DNA of 64,000 nt from Takakia lepidozioides. Its lineage: Eukaryota > Streptophyta > Takakiopsida > Takakiales > Takakiaceae. Location of the stretch: contig CM060731.1 in NCBI GenBank assembly GCA_030704615.1, forward strand, positions 70,598,756 to 70,662,755, read 5' to 3'. A program made the translations under genes and the position numbers. Below are positions 1 to 9,826 of the stretch, piece after piece (the stretch's first letter is position 1; the number at the start of each line of letters is the position of its first letter). Under the pieces are notes generated by a model. It ran no database searches. It was not told the DNA's origin and saw nothing but the letters and a program-made list of their open reading frames with translations.

Positions 1-29
1 TCAATGTTACGAAAACATACCTTCGAGAG

Positions 30-660
30 GTGAAGATAATTTGGGTGTCGCCATCGAATACGTGGTTCAGATTGCCTTTCGGCAATACCACATTGCCCAC
101 CCTCGATCCAACCACTCACTATGGATTCCAGCCAGGAATAACACCTTTCGGGAAATGTACGTGGGGACCTTCCTTGCCTAAAACTGGTACGTGGATTGAG
201 CTCTCCGAAGCTAGATTGCTTGGGCTCCACAAATGGTTGATGACTCATTGCTTTGTTGCTTTGGGGGATCGAGTTTGGCAACAAGTTTCTGGCATACCCA
301 TGGGTTTTTCATGTTCTCCTCTATGGTGTAACATTTACTTCTTGTCCTATGAACTAAGATTCATCCTCCGTTTGGCGGCTCTAGGACTGGTCTAGCTTAT
401 GGCTAAATTTAAATCAGCCTTCCGGTACATTGATGACATCTGCTGGTTGAATGTTGGTGATGCTGAGCTATTTCTTGATCCTTCTACGGACAGAAATAGC
501 CTAAACCCATGGTGGGTTTACCCACTCAATGTAGTGGAAATTAAACCAGAGTTATTAAGAACCAAGGATGGTACACCTTACACTGGCCTGGAAGCTTGTT
601 TTATGAATGTACAAATCAGTGTACTGGATCCTGATACTGGTTTGTTTCAGTTCCGGAAAC
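30..660 (+). pseudogene. Penelope-like element reverse transcriptase, 5' part (interrupted)
   Basis: The reading frame gives RT motifs typical of Penelope-like elements: a GIPMGFSCSP-type block near 288-318 and the catalytic YIDD box near 426-440, followed by a conserved stretch ending LFQF. It is open except for one TAG at 393-395; the ORFs at 30 and 399 are in the same frame, so one nonsense change separates them. The frame is cut at 660 by an LTR retrotransposon and resumes at 11597. The 5' end lies outside the window, and no GIY-YIG endonuclease is visible in the part present. Assignment to PLE is from RT motifs; the sub-clade is not determined. Confidence 0.75.
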
Positions 661-1398
661 TGTTAGAGGGCTGTTTGGGACTTAGACAGTTTTATGGGTT
701 CTGTGGCGTACTCTTAATTTTTGCGCAGACTTCCGGATGGTAGACTTAGACCAACACAAGCCTGAGGGGTAGTAGATAGGCTTACATAGTCAGTCATAGT
801 CTTACACAGTTAGACACAGCCTTATACAGCTTACACAGCCTATCATAGTCTATTACAGCCCGACACAGCCCGACATAGCTTCACACAGCCAGTCACAGCC
901 TGACATGGTCCGACACAGCCAGTCACAACTCGGCACAGTCACAGCATTCACAGTTTGACACAGCTCGTCACAGCATTCACCGGGAACGGTCACCATGTCA
1001 GGGAACGACTATGTGGGAACGACATCTACAGAGGGAATGTACATTCTGTCTGGACGACAGTTAGTTAGTTAGGCGGTTAGAACAGCTTGCAGGTAGAATA
1101 GGCAGAGTAGCAACAGGGAGGACACTTCTGGGATCACGACTTGGCCATCGGAGAGAGAAGGACGATCTGGAGCTGAGGGATGGAGAGCGCAGTGGAGGAG
1201 GAGACACGTAAACAATACGGTAATTTGCTGACATGAAGGTAAGAAGGAACACAAACAGGAAACACTCCCATGATACACTAGTTGTAGGTCATGACTGATT
1301 GTTATGAGCGGGCTGAGTGCTTAGAGATATCCAACTCTTCTATCTTGGAGTTCTCACCTCAGATAGCAAAGGGATGGGTGAGTAAAAGCCGCTCGACA
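661..1398 (+). repeat. Left (5') LTR of the gypsy element
   Basis: This 738-bp LTR begins TGTTAGAGG and ends GCTCGACA. It contains a run of degenerate 10-12 bp CACAGCCYGA-type repeats (about 780-980). Compared with the right LTR it lacks about 190-200 bp near 1206-1212, between GGAGACAC and TACGGTAATTTGC. Confidence 0.9.
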
Positions 1399-1400
1399 TT

Positions 1401-1418
1401 TGGCGACCATACTGGGGA
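1401..1418 (+). other. Primer-binding site candidate
   Basis: Two bases after the LTR the sequence reads TGGCGACCATACTGGGGA. The TGGCG...GGGGA form resembles tRNA 3'-end complements used by Athila/Tat-type gypsy elements (tRNA-Asp-like), with mismatches. The position is right for a PBS; the tRNA identity is inferred. Confidence 0.55.
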
Positions 1419-1804
1419 ACTGGGTCAAGAACAACCAGATGTGACAGGCATCTGGTGGGATCATGGTGCTTGGAGAATCAAAGAATTTGATGTGAATCAA
1501 ATTCCCTGTGGAACTGAGAAAGAAAGATTGTCCAAACAATTCTTTCAGAGGTTCTTGGAATTGCCAGACGGTTGCAAAGAAAACATTCTTAAGAGAGTGC
1601 ATGATGCTGATCCTGAGTGGGCAGAAAGGGGTGATAAAGATTTATCAAGTGGCTTGTAGAGGGAGAGCAAGTTGGTTACCAACATTGGTTTATGTGATAG
1701 CATTGCTATCCATTAAACGAGTGGAGTTTGAAGGCTGGGAGGAACGGAAAGTGAATGTTTACGAAGCTAGACTCCACAGATATTGAGCGAAAAGATAAAG
1801 TAAT

Positions 1805-2557
1805 TTGAAAGCTAATTATCCATATCTTTGGGAGAGAAGAATAGACATAGGGGAACCTCTTACACCATTAAGACCAGAGAGTACATCACCCATACCGGAA
1901 GAACCAGAGTTGGATGCCACTCTTTCTTATTCTTTACAAGAAAGATTAAGGGATTTGGTACAGAAAGATGATCAGCCACGAGGGGAAAGATCTGAGGTAC
2001 ATCCTTGGATTAAAGATTTGACAGAAACCTTTGATCAGAGTTGGCATGGGACACCAAAAGCAGGAACTCCAGTTTCTGAATCACAAGACAAAGAAGGAGA
2101 GGAAGATGTGGCAGAGCCAACGGAGAGTTCAGACTCTCCAATACCACTTCAGTTGAGTTATATGAGTGAGGAAGAGGAAATCCAAGAAAAGAACTTGGAA
2201 GATGAAAACAGAGAGAAGAATTTGGAAGATGATGAGTATGAAGAAGTAGACCCAACAGTTGAGGTTGAGACTACAACCAGGACATCCCAACCTGTTGGAC
2301 CTGGATCAAGTGGAACACTTGAATCACAAGCCAACAAAGGTGTCGGCTCAGGGGGATCAAGCGGGCAACTTGGATCTGGCTCTGGGGGGACAGGGAGTAT
2401 GGGAAGTAGTGCAACTGGAGCTGGGGATACTGTAAGTATAGAGGGGCCAGTAGCAGGGAGTGCTCAGGGGCCAACACTTGGTGGGAGTTCCACCACTACA
2501 ACAACAGGTCCTCCGCACCAACAGGAGGACCAGCACCTGTTAGTGGGCAGGGTATAG
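1805..2557 (+). CDS. Pre-Gag acidic and Gly/Ser-rich ORF of the gypsy element
   Basis: A 250-residue frame precedes the Gag core. The first half is Glu/Asp-rich, with repeated EKNLED blocks near 2187-2230; the second half is Gly/Ser/Thr-rich and low in complexity. A related frame upstream (1508-1786) and one starting in the LTR (1291-1659) suggest a longer ancestral leader protein broken by stops between 1660 and 1805. The next frame reads into Gag at about 2545, so this is probably the disordered N-terminal region of Gag, shifted by an indel. No known domain is recognised. Confidence 0.5.
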   Translation: MKANYPYLWERRIDIGEPLTPLRPESTSPIPEEPELDATLSYSLQERLRDLVQKDDQPRGERSEVHPWIKDLTETFDQSWHGTPKAGTPVSESQDKEGEEDVAEPTESSDSPIPLQLSYMSEEEEIQEKNLEDENREKNLEDDEYEEVDPTVEVETTTRTSQPVGPGSSGTLESQANKGVGSGGSSGQLGSGSGGTGSMGSSATGAGDTVSIEGPVAGSAQGPTLGGSSTTTTTGPPHQQEDQHLLVGRV

Positions 2558-2565
2558 GGCCACAG

Positions 2566-4149
2566 ATGGCGGTACCTCCAACATGGGCAAAACCACCTTT
2601 TCCAATATATGCAGGAAAAGGGGACCCTGATGTACACATCAGCCAATTTGAGCACATGTGTATTGTAAACAATGAGAATGGCGATGATGCCAAGATGAGA
2701 CTGTTTCCTTGTTCACTTATCAAGAAAGCAAGTGAATGGTATGCAAGGTTTCCTAACAATCATTTCCTAACCTGGAATGGCCTTAGTACAACACTCCGAA
2801 ACAGGTTCAGGACAAGCAAAACTGAGGATGAAGTGTATGGGAGTTTGCAACAGTTAAGGCAAAGGAAGCATGAAACTGTTGAAGAGTACATGGAAAAGAT
2901 GGAGTTAATGATGAAAAAGCTGGCTGTTGTACTAGCACCAGGGTTACAGAAGACCTGGTTTGTGAGTGGATTAAGACCTGAATTACAAAAGAAATTGGAT
3001 ATGCTACCCCATAATACAGTGGAAGAGGCATTTGAAACAGCCAACAGAATTGAGCAATTGGGGATGCTCAGGAGAGAGAAAATGGACTCTGAAGATGAGT
3101 CAGATGAAGAAGAAGAGCAAGAGCTCAAGAGGAAGAGTAAGAAGAAGGAAAAGCTGAAGAGGGATAACTATGAGAAAAGACTGGAAGAAATCTTGAAAAA
3201 ATATGCCACAGAGGCTGCAACACATTGGAGGAAGGGTGTTTGGTGTGCAAAATGCCAAAATGAAGGCCATACCACAGCTGAATACCACATGAAGGAGAAA
3301 CGCTATACTATCTGTAAAATGGATAACCATTCTACTGAGAATTGTTATTACAACAGAAAGACAGCTGCAAGAGAACCTAGACAAGTGAGGGTGCATCAAG
3401 TGCAGCCCCAGCCAAGAAGAAACAATGATCAGGACCACTATGGTAGGCCTGGTGGATATAACAATGGTATGCCAAGGAGAGATAATCCAAGAGGGAATTA
3501 CCAAGGCAATCCCAGAGGCAACTATCAGGGTAATCCAAGGGGGAATTACCGGCCAGGGAAGCAGGATTATAGAAATAATCCTAGAGCAGACCAAGGGCAA
3601 GGACCCAATGGTGAAGAACTGTGTTACTATTGTAACCAGGCAGGACATCACAAAGCAGCCTGTCCATTCTGGATCAGACACCAGAATGAGATGAGAGCTC
3701 CTGTGAATGAGGGCCCAGTGGTGGCAGCTCACATGGTTAGGCCATGTTTTGTACCAGAAGTAAGTACAATGATAGTTACCAGAAACAAAGATAAACTAAT
3801 ACCTCTAGTGGATGAGGAAGAAGATGTTAATGAAGATGGCAGTGATGTGCCTGAAGATGATGAGGCTTGGAGAGATGAGAATGAACTGCACAAGGAAGTG
3901 GCTGATACCATAAGGGAAATGCAGGAGGATACTGATATCCCTATGGCAGATTCTTCTGACTCTGAAAGAGAAGATGAAGAAGGGGAAGAGAAAGTGAAGC
4001 AGGAGGCTTCACAAGTGCAGGGTAATGAAGGGACTTTGGCTGAAGTAATAGCCAGTCCAAAGCTGAGATTATCATTGGACAGCTATTGGTTGTGGCACCT
4101 CATTGTAGGCACAGGCTGTATCAAGCAATCAATCAGATTGCTCATGTGA
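2566..4149 (+). CDS. Gag polyprotein with CCHC zinc knuckle
   Basis: The 527-residue frame has a Retrotrans_gag-like capsid region (residues about 5-160: repeated aromatic/hydrophobic helices, ASEWYARF, LRQRKHETVEEYMEKM), a Lys/Glu-rich stretch, a disordered Arg/Gly/Asn-rich region with tandem RGNYQGNP units (about 3488-3550), a CCHC zinc knuckle CYYCNQAGHHKAAC (about 3622-3663) and an acidic tail. In the element it would package RNA and form the virus-like particle. A frameshift near 4090 separates it from the protease frame that overlaps its end. Start chosen as the first Met of the open frame; homology in the same frame appears to extend upstream. Confidence 0.85.
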   Translation: MAVPPTWAKPPFPIYAGKGDPDVHISQFEHMCIVNNENGDDAKMRLFPCSLIKKASEWYARFPNNHFLTWNGLSTTLRNRFRTSKTEDEVYGSLQQLRQRKHETVEEYMEKMELMMKKLAVVLAPGLQKTWFVSGLRPELQKKLDMLPHNTVEEAFETANRIEQLGMLRREKMDSEDESDEEEEQELKRKSKKKEKLKRDNYEKRLEEILKKYATEAATHWRKGVWCAKCQNEGHTTAEYHMKEKRYTICKMDNHSTENCYYNRKTAAREPRQVRVHQVQPQPRRNNDQDHYGRPGGYNNGMPRRDNPRGNYQGNPRGNYQGNPRGNYRPGKQDYRNNPRADQGQGPNGEELCYYCNQAGHHKAACPFWIRHQNEMRAPVNEGPVVAAHMVRPCFVPEVSTMIVTRNKDKLIPLVDEEEDVNEDGSDVPEDDEAWRDENELHKEVADTIREMQEDTDIPMADSSDSEREDEEGEEKVKQEASQVQGNEGTLAEVIASPKLRLSLDSYWLWHLIVGTGCIKQSIRLLM

Positions 4150-4532
4150 CACAGAACACAGACCTGAATAGTAAGGTGACCAGTTATAATGTGAAGCCTG
4201 AAGGGCGAGAAACAGTCATGAACTTTGATGATTCTATGCCAGTAATCCAATTGAGAATTGGAAGCACAGATTTGACTGATGTACTGATAGATGTAGGCTC
4301 AGGAGTGAATATTATGACAGACCAATTAAGGCAGAAGCTTGGTTTGAGTAACATGAAACAAGCCCCATTTACAGTAACAATGGCAGATCTACGGAATGTA
4401 CAGATTCAGAAGATGATATTTAAGATCACAGTGACTGTGTTGAAAATGGATGATGTCATGGAAGCTTACTCCTTATTGCTGGGTCGACCATGGCTGAAAC
4501 AGGCCAGGGTATTCCATGACTGGAATTCCTAG
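4086..4532 (+). CDS. Retropepsin-like aspartic protease of the gypsy element
   Basis: The 148-residue frame has the plant gypsy protease pattern: an active-site block LIDVGSGVNIM (about 4285-4318), and the flap-to-C-terminal block LLGRPWLKQARVFHDWNS before the stop at 4530-4532. The usual active site is D-S/T/G-G; here it is D-V-G, so activity is doubtful. It would cut the Gag-Pol polyprotein. It overlaps the end of Gag in another frame, and the next open frame (4546) is shifted again. Confidence 0.75.
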   Translation: MVVAPHCRHRLYQAINQIAHVTQNTDLNSKVTSYNVKPEGRETVMNFDDSMPVIQLRIGSTDLTDVLIDVGSGVNIMTDQLRQKLGLSNMKQAPFTVTMADLRNVQIQKMIFKITVTVLKMDDVMEAYSLLLGRPWLKQARVFHDWNS

Positions 4533-4545
4533 TTACTGACTGTGC

Positions 4546-5875
4546 ATGATGGGAAGCACAAGATACAGGTCACCACTAAAAAATCTAGTAGGCTACCTGC
4601 TACCACCTCGTGGAGTCAGGGAGTATGACTGGAGGGGAGGACTTGATGAGGAGCAGGAAGCTACCTTGTTTGCTGCACACCCAGAGTGGGAGCAGGTTAC
4701 AAAAATGCAACTGGGAGGTCTGAGTTGCTTTAAAGGTATCTGTTGTGGTGCAGTAACAGCAACACCAATTGAGGGGAAAACAAGTAGTTACCCACCACAT
4801 ATCTATGAAGAAAGAGAGGGAGAAATAGAAATCCTAGAAGAACCAGCCACCGTGAGTTTACAGGATGAAGTAGTGGCTGGATGGACAATCACAGCTGAGG
4901 AGCAAGTGAGAGAAGTGAATGTGGGAACTGAGGAAGAACCAAGAATGGTGAAAGTAGGGGCTGACTTGGAGCCAGAATTCTTTGAGGAAACTAAGAGCCT
5001 GTTTATCAAATACAAAGATGTATTTGCTTAGAGCTATGAGGATCTGAAAGGGATACCACCTGAGATCTGCCAACATAAGATTGAACTGGAACCAGGGTCA
5101 GTACCAATCAAATATACAAGGTACAGGATGAATCCCAACCATGCACAGAAGGTTGGGGAAGAGATCAAGAAGTTGGCTGAGGCTAAGTTCATATACCCGA
5201 TAGAGTATACAACTTGGTTGTCACCCATTGTGATAGTTCCCAAGAAGAATGGCAAACTGAGAGTTTGTGTGAGCTATAAAAAGTTGAATGCTTGTACAAA
5301 GAAAGATCTCTTTCCCTTGCCATTTAAAGAAGCTGTATTGGACACTGTGGCAGGCCATGAGATGTATTCGTTCATGGATGGCTTCAGTGGGTATAACCAA
5401 GTGCAAATGGCGGAAGAAGACCAGGGAAAGACAGCTTTCATCACAGACTGGGGTGCTTATGCATACAAAGTCATGCCTTTTGGTTTGTAATGCACCAGCA
5501 ACTTTTCAGAGAGTGATAAGTGAATTCTTCCATGAGTATCTGGATGATTTCATGCAAGTGTTCTTAGATGACTTCAGTGTGTACAACTCTAAGAATGAGC
5601 ACTTGCAGAAGTTGGAGTTATGTTTGGCCAGATGCAGGATGAGAGGTCTTGGTCTTAATCTAGAAAAGTGTAATTTCTGTGTGAACTCAGGGATACTACT
5701 GGGACACATTGTGTGTAAGAAGGGACTGCTTATGGATCCTAGAAAGACAGAGGCTATTAAAGCCTCACCACCACCAAGTAACGTTAAGGGTCGAAGGAGG
5801 TTCCTTGGACAAACTACTTATTATAGAAGGTTTGTCAGACGATATGCACAGATGGTAGCTCCAACAAGCTTATGA
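4546..5875 (+). pseudogene. Reverse transcriptase of the gypsy element (broken)
   Basis: Three frames make up the RT. 4546-5031 is the linker ending KYKDVFA; the TAG at 5029-5031 replaces what is normally Trp in this family. 5128-5490 holds RT fingers/palm A, with FMDGFSGYNQ near 5370-5400, and ends at MPFGL, where a short indel (best read as a 2-base loss) shifts the frame. 5491-5875 continues with NAPATFQ and the catalytic FLDDF box (about 5560-5577). The RT would copy the element RNA. At least two inactivating changes are visible. Confidence 0.85.
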
Positions 5876-7320
5876 AGAAGGATGCAGTGTTTGCATGGAC
5901 AGCTGAATATCAACAGGCATTTGAAGCACTTACATTGTCAGTAACAACTACACCTGTGCTGATTAACCCTCACTGGCATGTAGTATTTCATGTACACTGT
6001 GATGCCTCAGGAGAAGCATTGGGAGATGTGTTAGCCCAGAATGTCACAGGAAACATAGATTCACCTGTGTACTATGCTAGCAGATTGTTGAACAGTGCGC
6101 AGAGGAACTATAGCACTACTGAAAGAGAAGCTTTGGCAATGATTTATGCAGTCAAGAAATTCAGGGATTATCTATTGGGAAGGAAGTTTATGTTTTATGT
6201 GGATCATCAAGCTTTGATTTATTTGGTGAACAAACCTTTGATAAGTGGTAGGATAACAAGATGGATGATAATCTTGCACGAGTTTGAATTTGAAGTTGTT
6301 TACAAGCCTGGCTGTTTGCATCTTGTGGCAGATCACTTGTCACGGCTATCAACAGGAGAGGCCGCCACGGGAGTGGACGACCAACTACCTAACGCGAGTT
6401 TATTTGCAGTGGAAGTGCAGGGAAATGCAGATGATTGGTTAGATTGGCAGTGGCCAATCAGATATTACCTTACTCATGGTCAGTGCCCACCCAGTTATGG
6501 GAAGGAGCAAAGGAAAAGAATAGCTATCAAGGCTTTACCATATACTATAATAGGGGGAAGATCATATAAGCCGGGACCTGATGGAATTCTTAAACGATGC
6601 TTGTACCACCATGAAGTAAATAAAGTTTTGGAAGGAGTTCATAAAAGAGTGGCTGGAGGACATTTTAGAGAGGAGACTACCAGTAGAAAAATACTACTTG
6701 CAGGTTACTGGTGGCCTACTTTGTTCAAGGATGTACACAAGTATTGCAAGAGTTGTGATGGGTGTCAGAGGCTAGGACCTTTGCAAAGATCTGGGAAGAT
6801 GGCTTTGCATCCTACGATGCCTACTGAACCATTTCAGAAATGGGGACTAGACTTTGTTGGACCAATTAATCCACCAGCCAGGAATACACAGAACAAGTAT
6901 ATAATCACAGCTACTGATTATACTACAAAGTGGGTGGAAGCTAAGGCTCTGAGGGACAACACAGCTAAGTCCACAGCAAGGTTCATGTATGAGAACATCC
7001 TCACAAGATTTGGCTGTCCCCTGGAATTTATCAGTGACCAGGGAAGTCACTTCATTAATGAGACCATAGAACTATTGACTAAAGAGTTCATGATTGTGCA
7101 CAGGAAGAGTACAACCTATTACCCACAGGGCAATGGGCAGGCAGAGGCCACCAACAAAATACTATGCACTATTTTGGCTAAGATAGTCAATGCAAACAGA
7201 ACGGATTGGGATACAAAGCTGTTGACAGCTTTGTGGTCATACAAGACTTCATATAAAGTCACCACCAAGTATACACCATTCCAATTAGTTTATGGTATGG
7301 AAGCTTTACTTCCAGTATAA
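5872..7320 (+). CDS. RNase H and integrase of the gypsy element
   Basis: This 482-residue open frame starts in the RT/RNase H linker. The RNase H core includes HCDASGEALG (about 5995-6025), the ERE segment STTEREALAM and the DHQAL motif. Integrase follows: a zinc-binding region (HFREE...CKSCDGC, about 6660-6765) and the rve core with D (WGLDFVGP, about 6841-6864), D (ISDQGSHF, about 7030-7053) and E (GQAEATNK, about 7136-7160), a complete DDE triad. It ends early at a TAA (7318-7320) within the LLPVE-type motif; the C-terminal domain continues in broken frames. Confidence 0.88.
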   Translation: MKKDAVFAWTAEYQQAFEALTLSVTTTPVLINPHWHVVFHVHCDASGEALGDVLAQNVTGNIDSPVYYASRLLNSAQRNYSTTEREALAMIYAVKKFRDYLLGRKFMFYVDHQALIYLVNKPLISGRITRWMIILHEFEFEVVYKPGCLHLVADHLSRLSTGEAATGVDDQLPNASLFAVEVQGNADDWLDWQWPIRYYLTHGQCPPSYGKEQRKRIAIKALPYTIIGGRSYKPGPDGILKRCLYHHEVNKVLEGVHKRVAGGHFREETTSRKILLAGYWWPTLFKDVHKYCKSCDGCQRLGPLQRSGKMALHPTMPTEPFQKWGLDFVGPINPPARNTQNKYIITATDYTTKWVEAKALRDNTAKSTARFMYENILTRFGCPLEFISDQGSHFINETIELLTKEFMIVHRKSTTYYPQGNGQAEATNKILCTILAKIVNANRTDWDTKLLTALWSYKTSYKVTTKYTPFQLVYGMEALLPV

Positions 7321-7720
7321 TTCTTATTACCTACCATGAGAACTAAATGGGGAAGAGAATGGAATTGGAGGATTCAATTAAAGTCAGGAAACATGAATTA
7401 TATCATGTGGAGGAAGTACGTGCTGATGCAGCAGATAACATGACCAGAATTCAGATGAAGAGGAAGGATCAGTTTGATGAAGAAAATTGAAGACTTTTAA
7501 GACAGGAGATTTGGTACTCTGATCGCAGAAGAAGGGAAAGATTAAAGCTTATAAGCTTAAGTCACCATGGAAAGGACCTTATGTCATATAGAAGATGTAT
7601 GATAACAACACAGCCATGTTACAGACCATTAACAAAGAGATGCTTGGAATAGTCAATGCCAATAAGCTGAAGGGATACAGTGGTATCCATGATAAACCGT
7701 TGCAGCATGATTTGCATCTT
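7321..7720 (+). pseudogene. Integrase C-terminal domain remnant
   Basis: After the stop, translation in shifting frames still gives gypsy integrase C-terminal signatures: RKHELYHVEEVRAD near 7388-7430 and KSPWKGPYVI with ANKLKGYSG near 7558-7685. At least two frame changes and stops occur. No separate function is claimed. Confidence 0.6.
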
Positions 7721-8056
7721 GAAACACAGATGCAGTCACAGCCTACACGGTAACACCAACGGAGCATGAAGCACTTGTCGTAAGGCTGAATGTGTATGGC
7801 CATCGCAGAGAACACGGGTGTTCACACAGCCATCTCAGCTCACCACAGTTTACCACAGCATATCAAAGCTCACCACAATTTGACATAGCCTATCACAGCC
7901 CAACACAACCCACACAGGTTGCACAGTCCATAGGGTCAGTGACAGGTGGACGCAGTTTGGAAGTCAAACTCGGAGAATGTGCCACGCGGACTGAGAAGAA
8001 CGGGAGCATGTTTAAAATCGAACACATGGCCTTAGGGGCAAAGTGCTCCGTATTGC
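7721..8056 (+). repeat. Spacer with CACAGC-type repeats between pol and 3' ORFs
   Basis: 7800-7930 contains short degenerate repeats (CACAGC, CACCACAG, CCCAACACA) like those in the LTRs, then unique sequence without a convincing ORF. It may be leader sequence for a spliced mRNA of the 3' ORFs; that is speculation. Confidence 0.45.
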
Positions 8057-8359
8057 ATGTACTGCAATAGCGGGTGCCATCATGCAATAAGACAAACAGG
8101 GCCGTCAAAGTACCTACCCGGTACCTCAGCCGAAACTAATTACGGGCCCATTAATGCATCCAAGGGGCAGGTAACGGAACCCTTTACGCGTACAACAAAT
8201 GGGGACATTTGCCACATGTGCTGTCCTAGTGGGCATTCCAAGTGGGAATGTGAAACAGATGGGGGTAAAACTGAGAGGTTACCCGATGAGGCAACAACTA
8301 ATCAGGATCGTGAATTTCATGCAAGTGGTTCCCTCCAAGAAACAAGAACAAGAAATTAA
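8057..8359 (+). CDS. Extra 3' ORF, part 1: second CCHC zinc knuckle
   Basis: The 100-residue frame contains CHMCCPSGHSKWEC (about 8210-8251), a perfect C-x2-C-x4-H-x4-C knuckle distinct from the one in Gag. It lies downstream of pol, where most gypsy elements have nothing, and next to a coiled-coil frame (8199-8975) in another phase; an indel has probably split one protein. No homologous family is recognised. Confidence 0.55.
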   Translation: MYCNSGCHHAIRQTGPSKYLPGTSAETNYGPINASKGQVTEPFTRTTNGDICHMCCPSGHSKWECETDGGKTERLPDEATTNQDREFHASGSLQETRTRN

Positions 8360-8975
8360 AAAAGTTATGAGCGGAAGAGTACTCTTAGGGGTTGCTCTGA
8401 ATAACCAGCGTCTCGACGGGAGGGGCAATCAAAGTTTGTTGGGCACCTATGTGAAATCTCATGTTCCTTCCACACAATTGGCAGTATTGAGGGAGGAGCT
8501 CAAGCAAGAGTTTGAGGCAAGAATTGTCATTGAGTGTGCAAATAAGGTGGATGTGGAAGCCAACCTCAAGTTGCAAAAAAAGTTGGAGGACACAAGGGCT
8601 GCTCTACAGCTTGCGAAGGAAAACTGGATTGAATCAGGTCTGGAGCAGGAAAAGTTGCATGAAGTACATAAGCAACAACTATACCAGTTGCAGGTGAAGC
8701 ATGAGGGTAAATTGCAGGAACTGAAGTTGCTACATATAGAGTTGGAGTCAGTTCATCAGAAAATGACCATCCAATGTGCCACACTAACAACTACTCTGGA
8801 GCTGACTGCATTAGAAGTTAAGAATCAGGCTGACAGATGTTTGATGGTGGAGGCTGAATCAGTGGAGCAGACAAAACTCATTGCTGACTTGAAGGCCACT
8901 ATCCATCGCAATGAGGATACCTTTCAACAGTACAGTCAGGTTGAGGCTCAGAAGGACAGGCAGGTACATCCTTGA
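8199..8975 (+). CDS. Extra 3' ORF, part 2: coiled-coil protein
   Basis: The 258-residue frame is open. From about residue 90 it is rich in Leu, Gln, Lys and Glu with heptad-like spacing (LKQEFEARIV, LQKKLEDTRAALQLAKENW, QQLYQLQVKHEGKLQELKLL), so a long coiled coil is predicted. The first 60 residues are probably the wrong frame of the preceding knuckle segment. It overlaps the next ORF at 8911-8975, consistent with one ancestral protein broken by frameshifts. It sits between integrase and the polypurine tract in the sense orientation. Extra post-pol ORFs are known in Athila and envelope-like gypsy lineages, but no transmembrane segment is seen here. Function unknown. Confidence 0.6.
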   Translation: MGTFATCAVLVGIPSGNVKQMGVKLRGYPMRQQLIRIVNFMQVVPSKKQEQEIKKVMSGRVLLGVALNNQRLDGRGNQSLLGTYVKSHVPSTQLAVLREELKQEFEARIVIECANKVDVEANLKLQKKLEDTRAALQLAKENWIESGLEQEKLHEVHKQQLYQLQVKHEGKLQELKLLHIELESVHQKMTIQCATLTTTLELTALEVKNQADRCLMVEAESVEQTKLIADLKATIHRNEDTFQQYSQVEAQKDRQVHP

Positions 8976-9531
8976 GTTGCAGCAAACACTCACAGCACGA
9001 AAGAATGAGCTTTTTGTGACAAACAAGGTTTGGAAGGAAGTCAATAATCTGTCTGCTGCCTATGCAGCTCTGGTTGAACCTCATGCAAAGCGCATGGAGA
9101 GTTTGCAGCAGCAGTTGCAAACATATAGACTCAAGGAGGAGCATGATCTCAGGGGTGCTACACATGACTTGGTGGATAATCATCTTTTGCAAGTGTGGTT
9201 AACACAAGGACCGGTGGAAGGGAAGGCACCAAAGAAGCTCACCCAAGAGGAGATGAATGATCTCAGACTGCAGGTGCAAAACATTGTCACAACCACTATA
9301 GACAATGTCTATAGTCGAATAGCTGAGTTGCAAGATGATGTGGAAGGGCTGCAGACTCAAATGGATGACTTGAGCTCCAACATTGACAAAAGAGCCTTTG
9401 TTCCTGAGGAACAGCTGGTGACTGCTTATTTGCATGCGCGGACTCCGATTTTCCAATCCTCATCACAGGAGGTGCAGGACTTGCCAACAATAGGAGGGAC
9501 ATTGCCACCCATATCACAGCAACCACAGTAG
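8911..9531 (+). CDS. Extra 3' ORF, part 3: continuing coiled-coil segment
   Basis: The 206-residue frame continues the coiled-coil character (LQQTLTARKNELF, KRMESLQQQLQTYRLKEEHDL, IAELQDDVEGLQTQMDDLSSNIDKR) and ends in a Pro/Ser/Gln-rich tail at a TAG. The same-phase part probably begins near 8960, after the shift from the preceding frame. No signal peptide or membrane span. It may belong to a Gag-like structural protein or to a captured host sequence; neither is supported by recognised homology. Confidence 0.55.
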   Translation: MRIPFNSTVRLRLRRTGRYILELQQTLTARKNELFVTNKVWKEVNNLSAAYAALVEPHAKRMESLQQQLQTYRLKEEHDLRGATHDLVDNHLLQVWLTQGPVEGKAPKKLTQEEMNDLRLQVQNIVTTTIDNVYSRIAELQDDVEGLQTQMDDLSSNIDKRAFVPEEQLVTAYLHARTPIFQSSSQEVQDLPTIGGTLPPISQQPQ

Positions 9532-9826
9532 GTCGACACTGTTGATACCATGGCTTTGCAGCAATCTGAGGTTTGGGGGGATGCTTATTTTACCCACCTA
9601 AGACTCCTGCTGCACTTGAGTACAATCGGGCTATGATTATGCCATTCAACCAAATTCCATTGTGATGGATTTGGCTTGGAAGGAATTCAGTCCTCCACAG
9701 TTTTTGGCACACTATTACCAGATCATGCGCATTTGGTTGCCAGTGGCAACTCGGACTAAGGTTCTTCCGAATAACTGACCCAATGAAGATCACCATTTTG
9801 CAAGGTATTGGTCTGAGGCAGGCACC

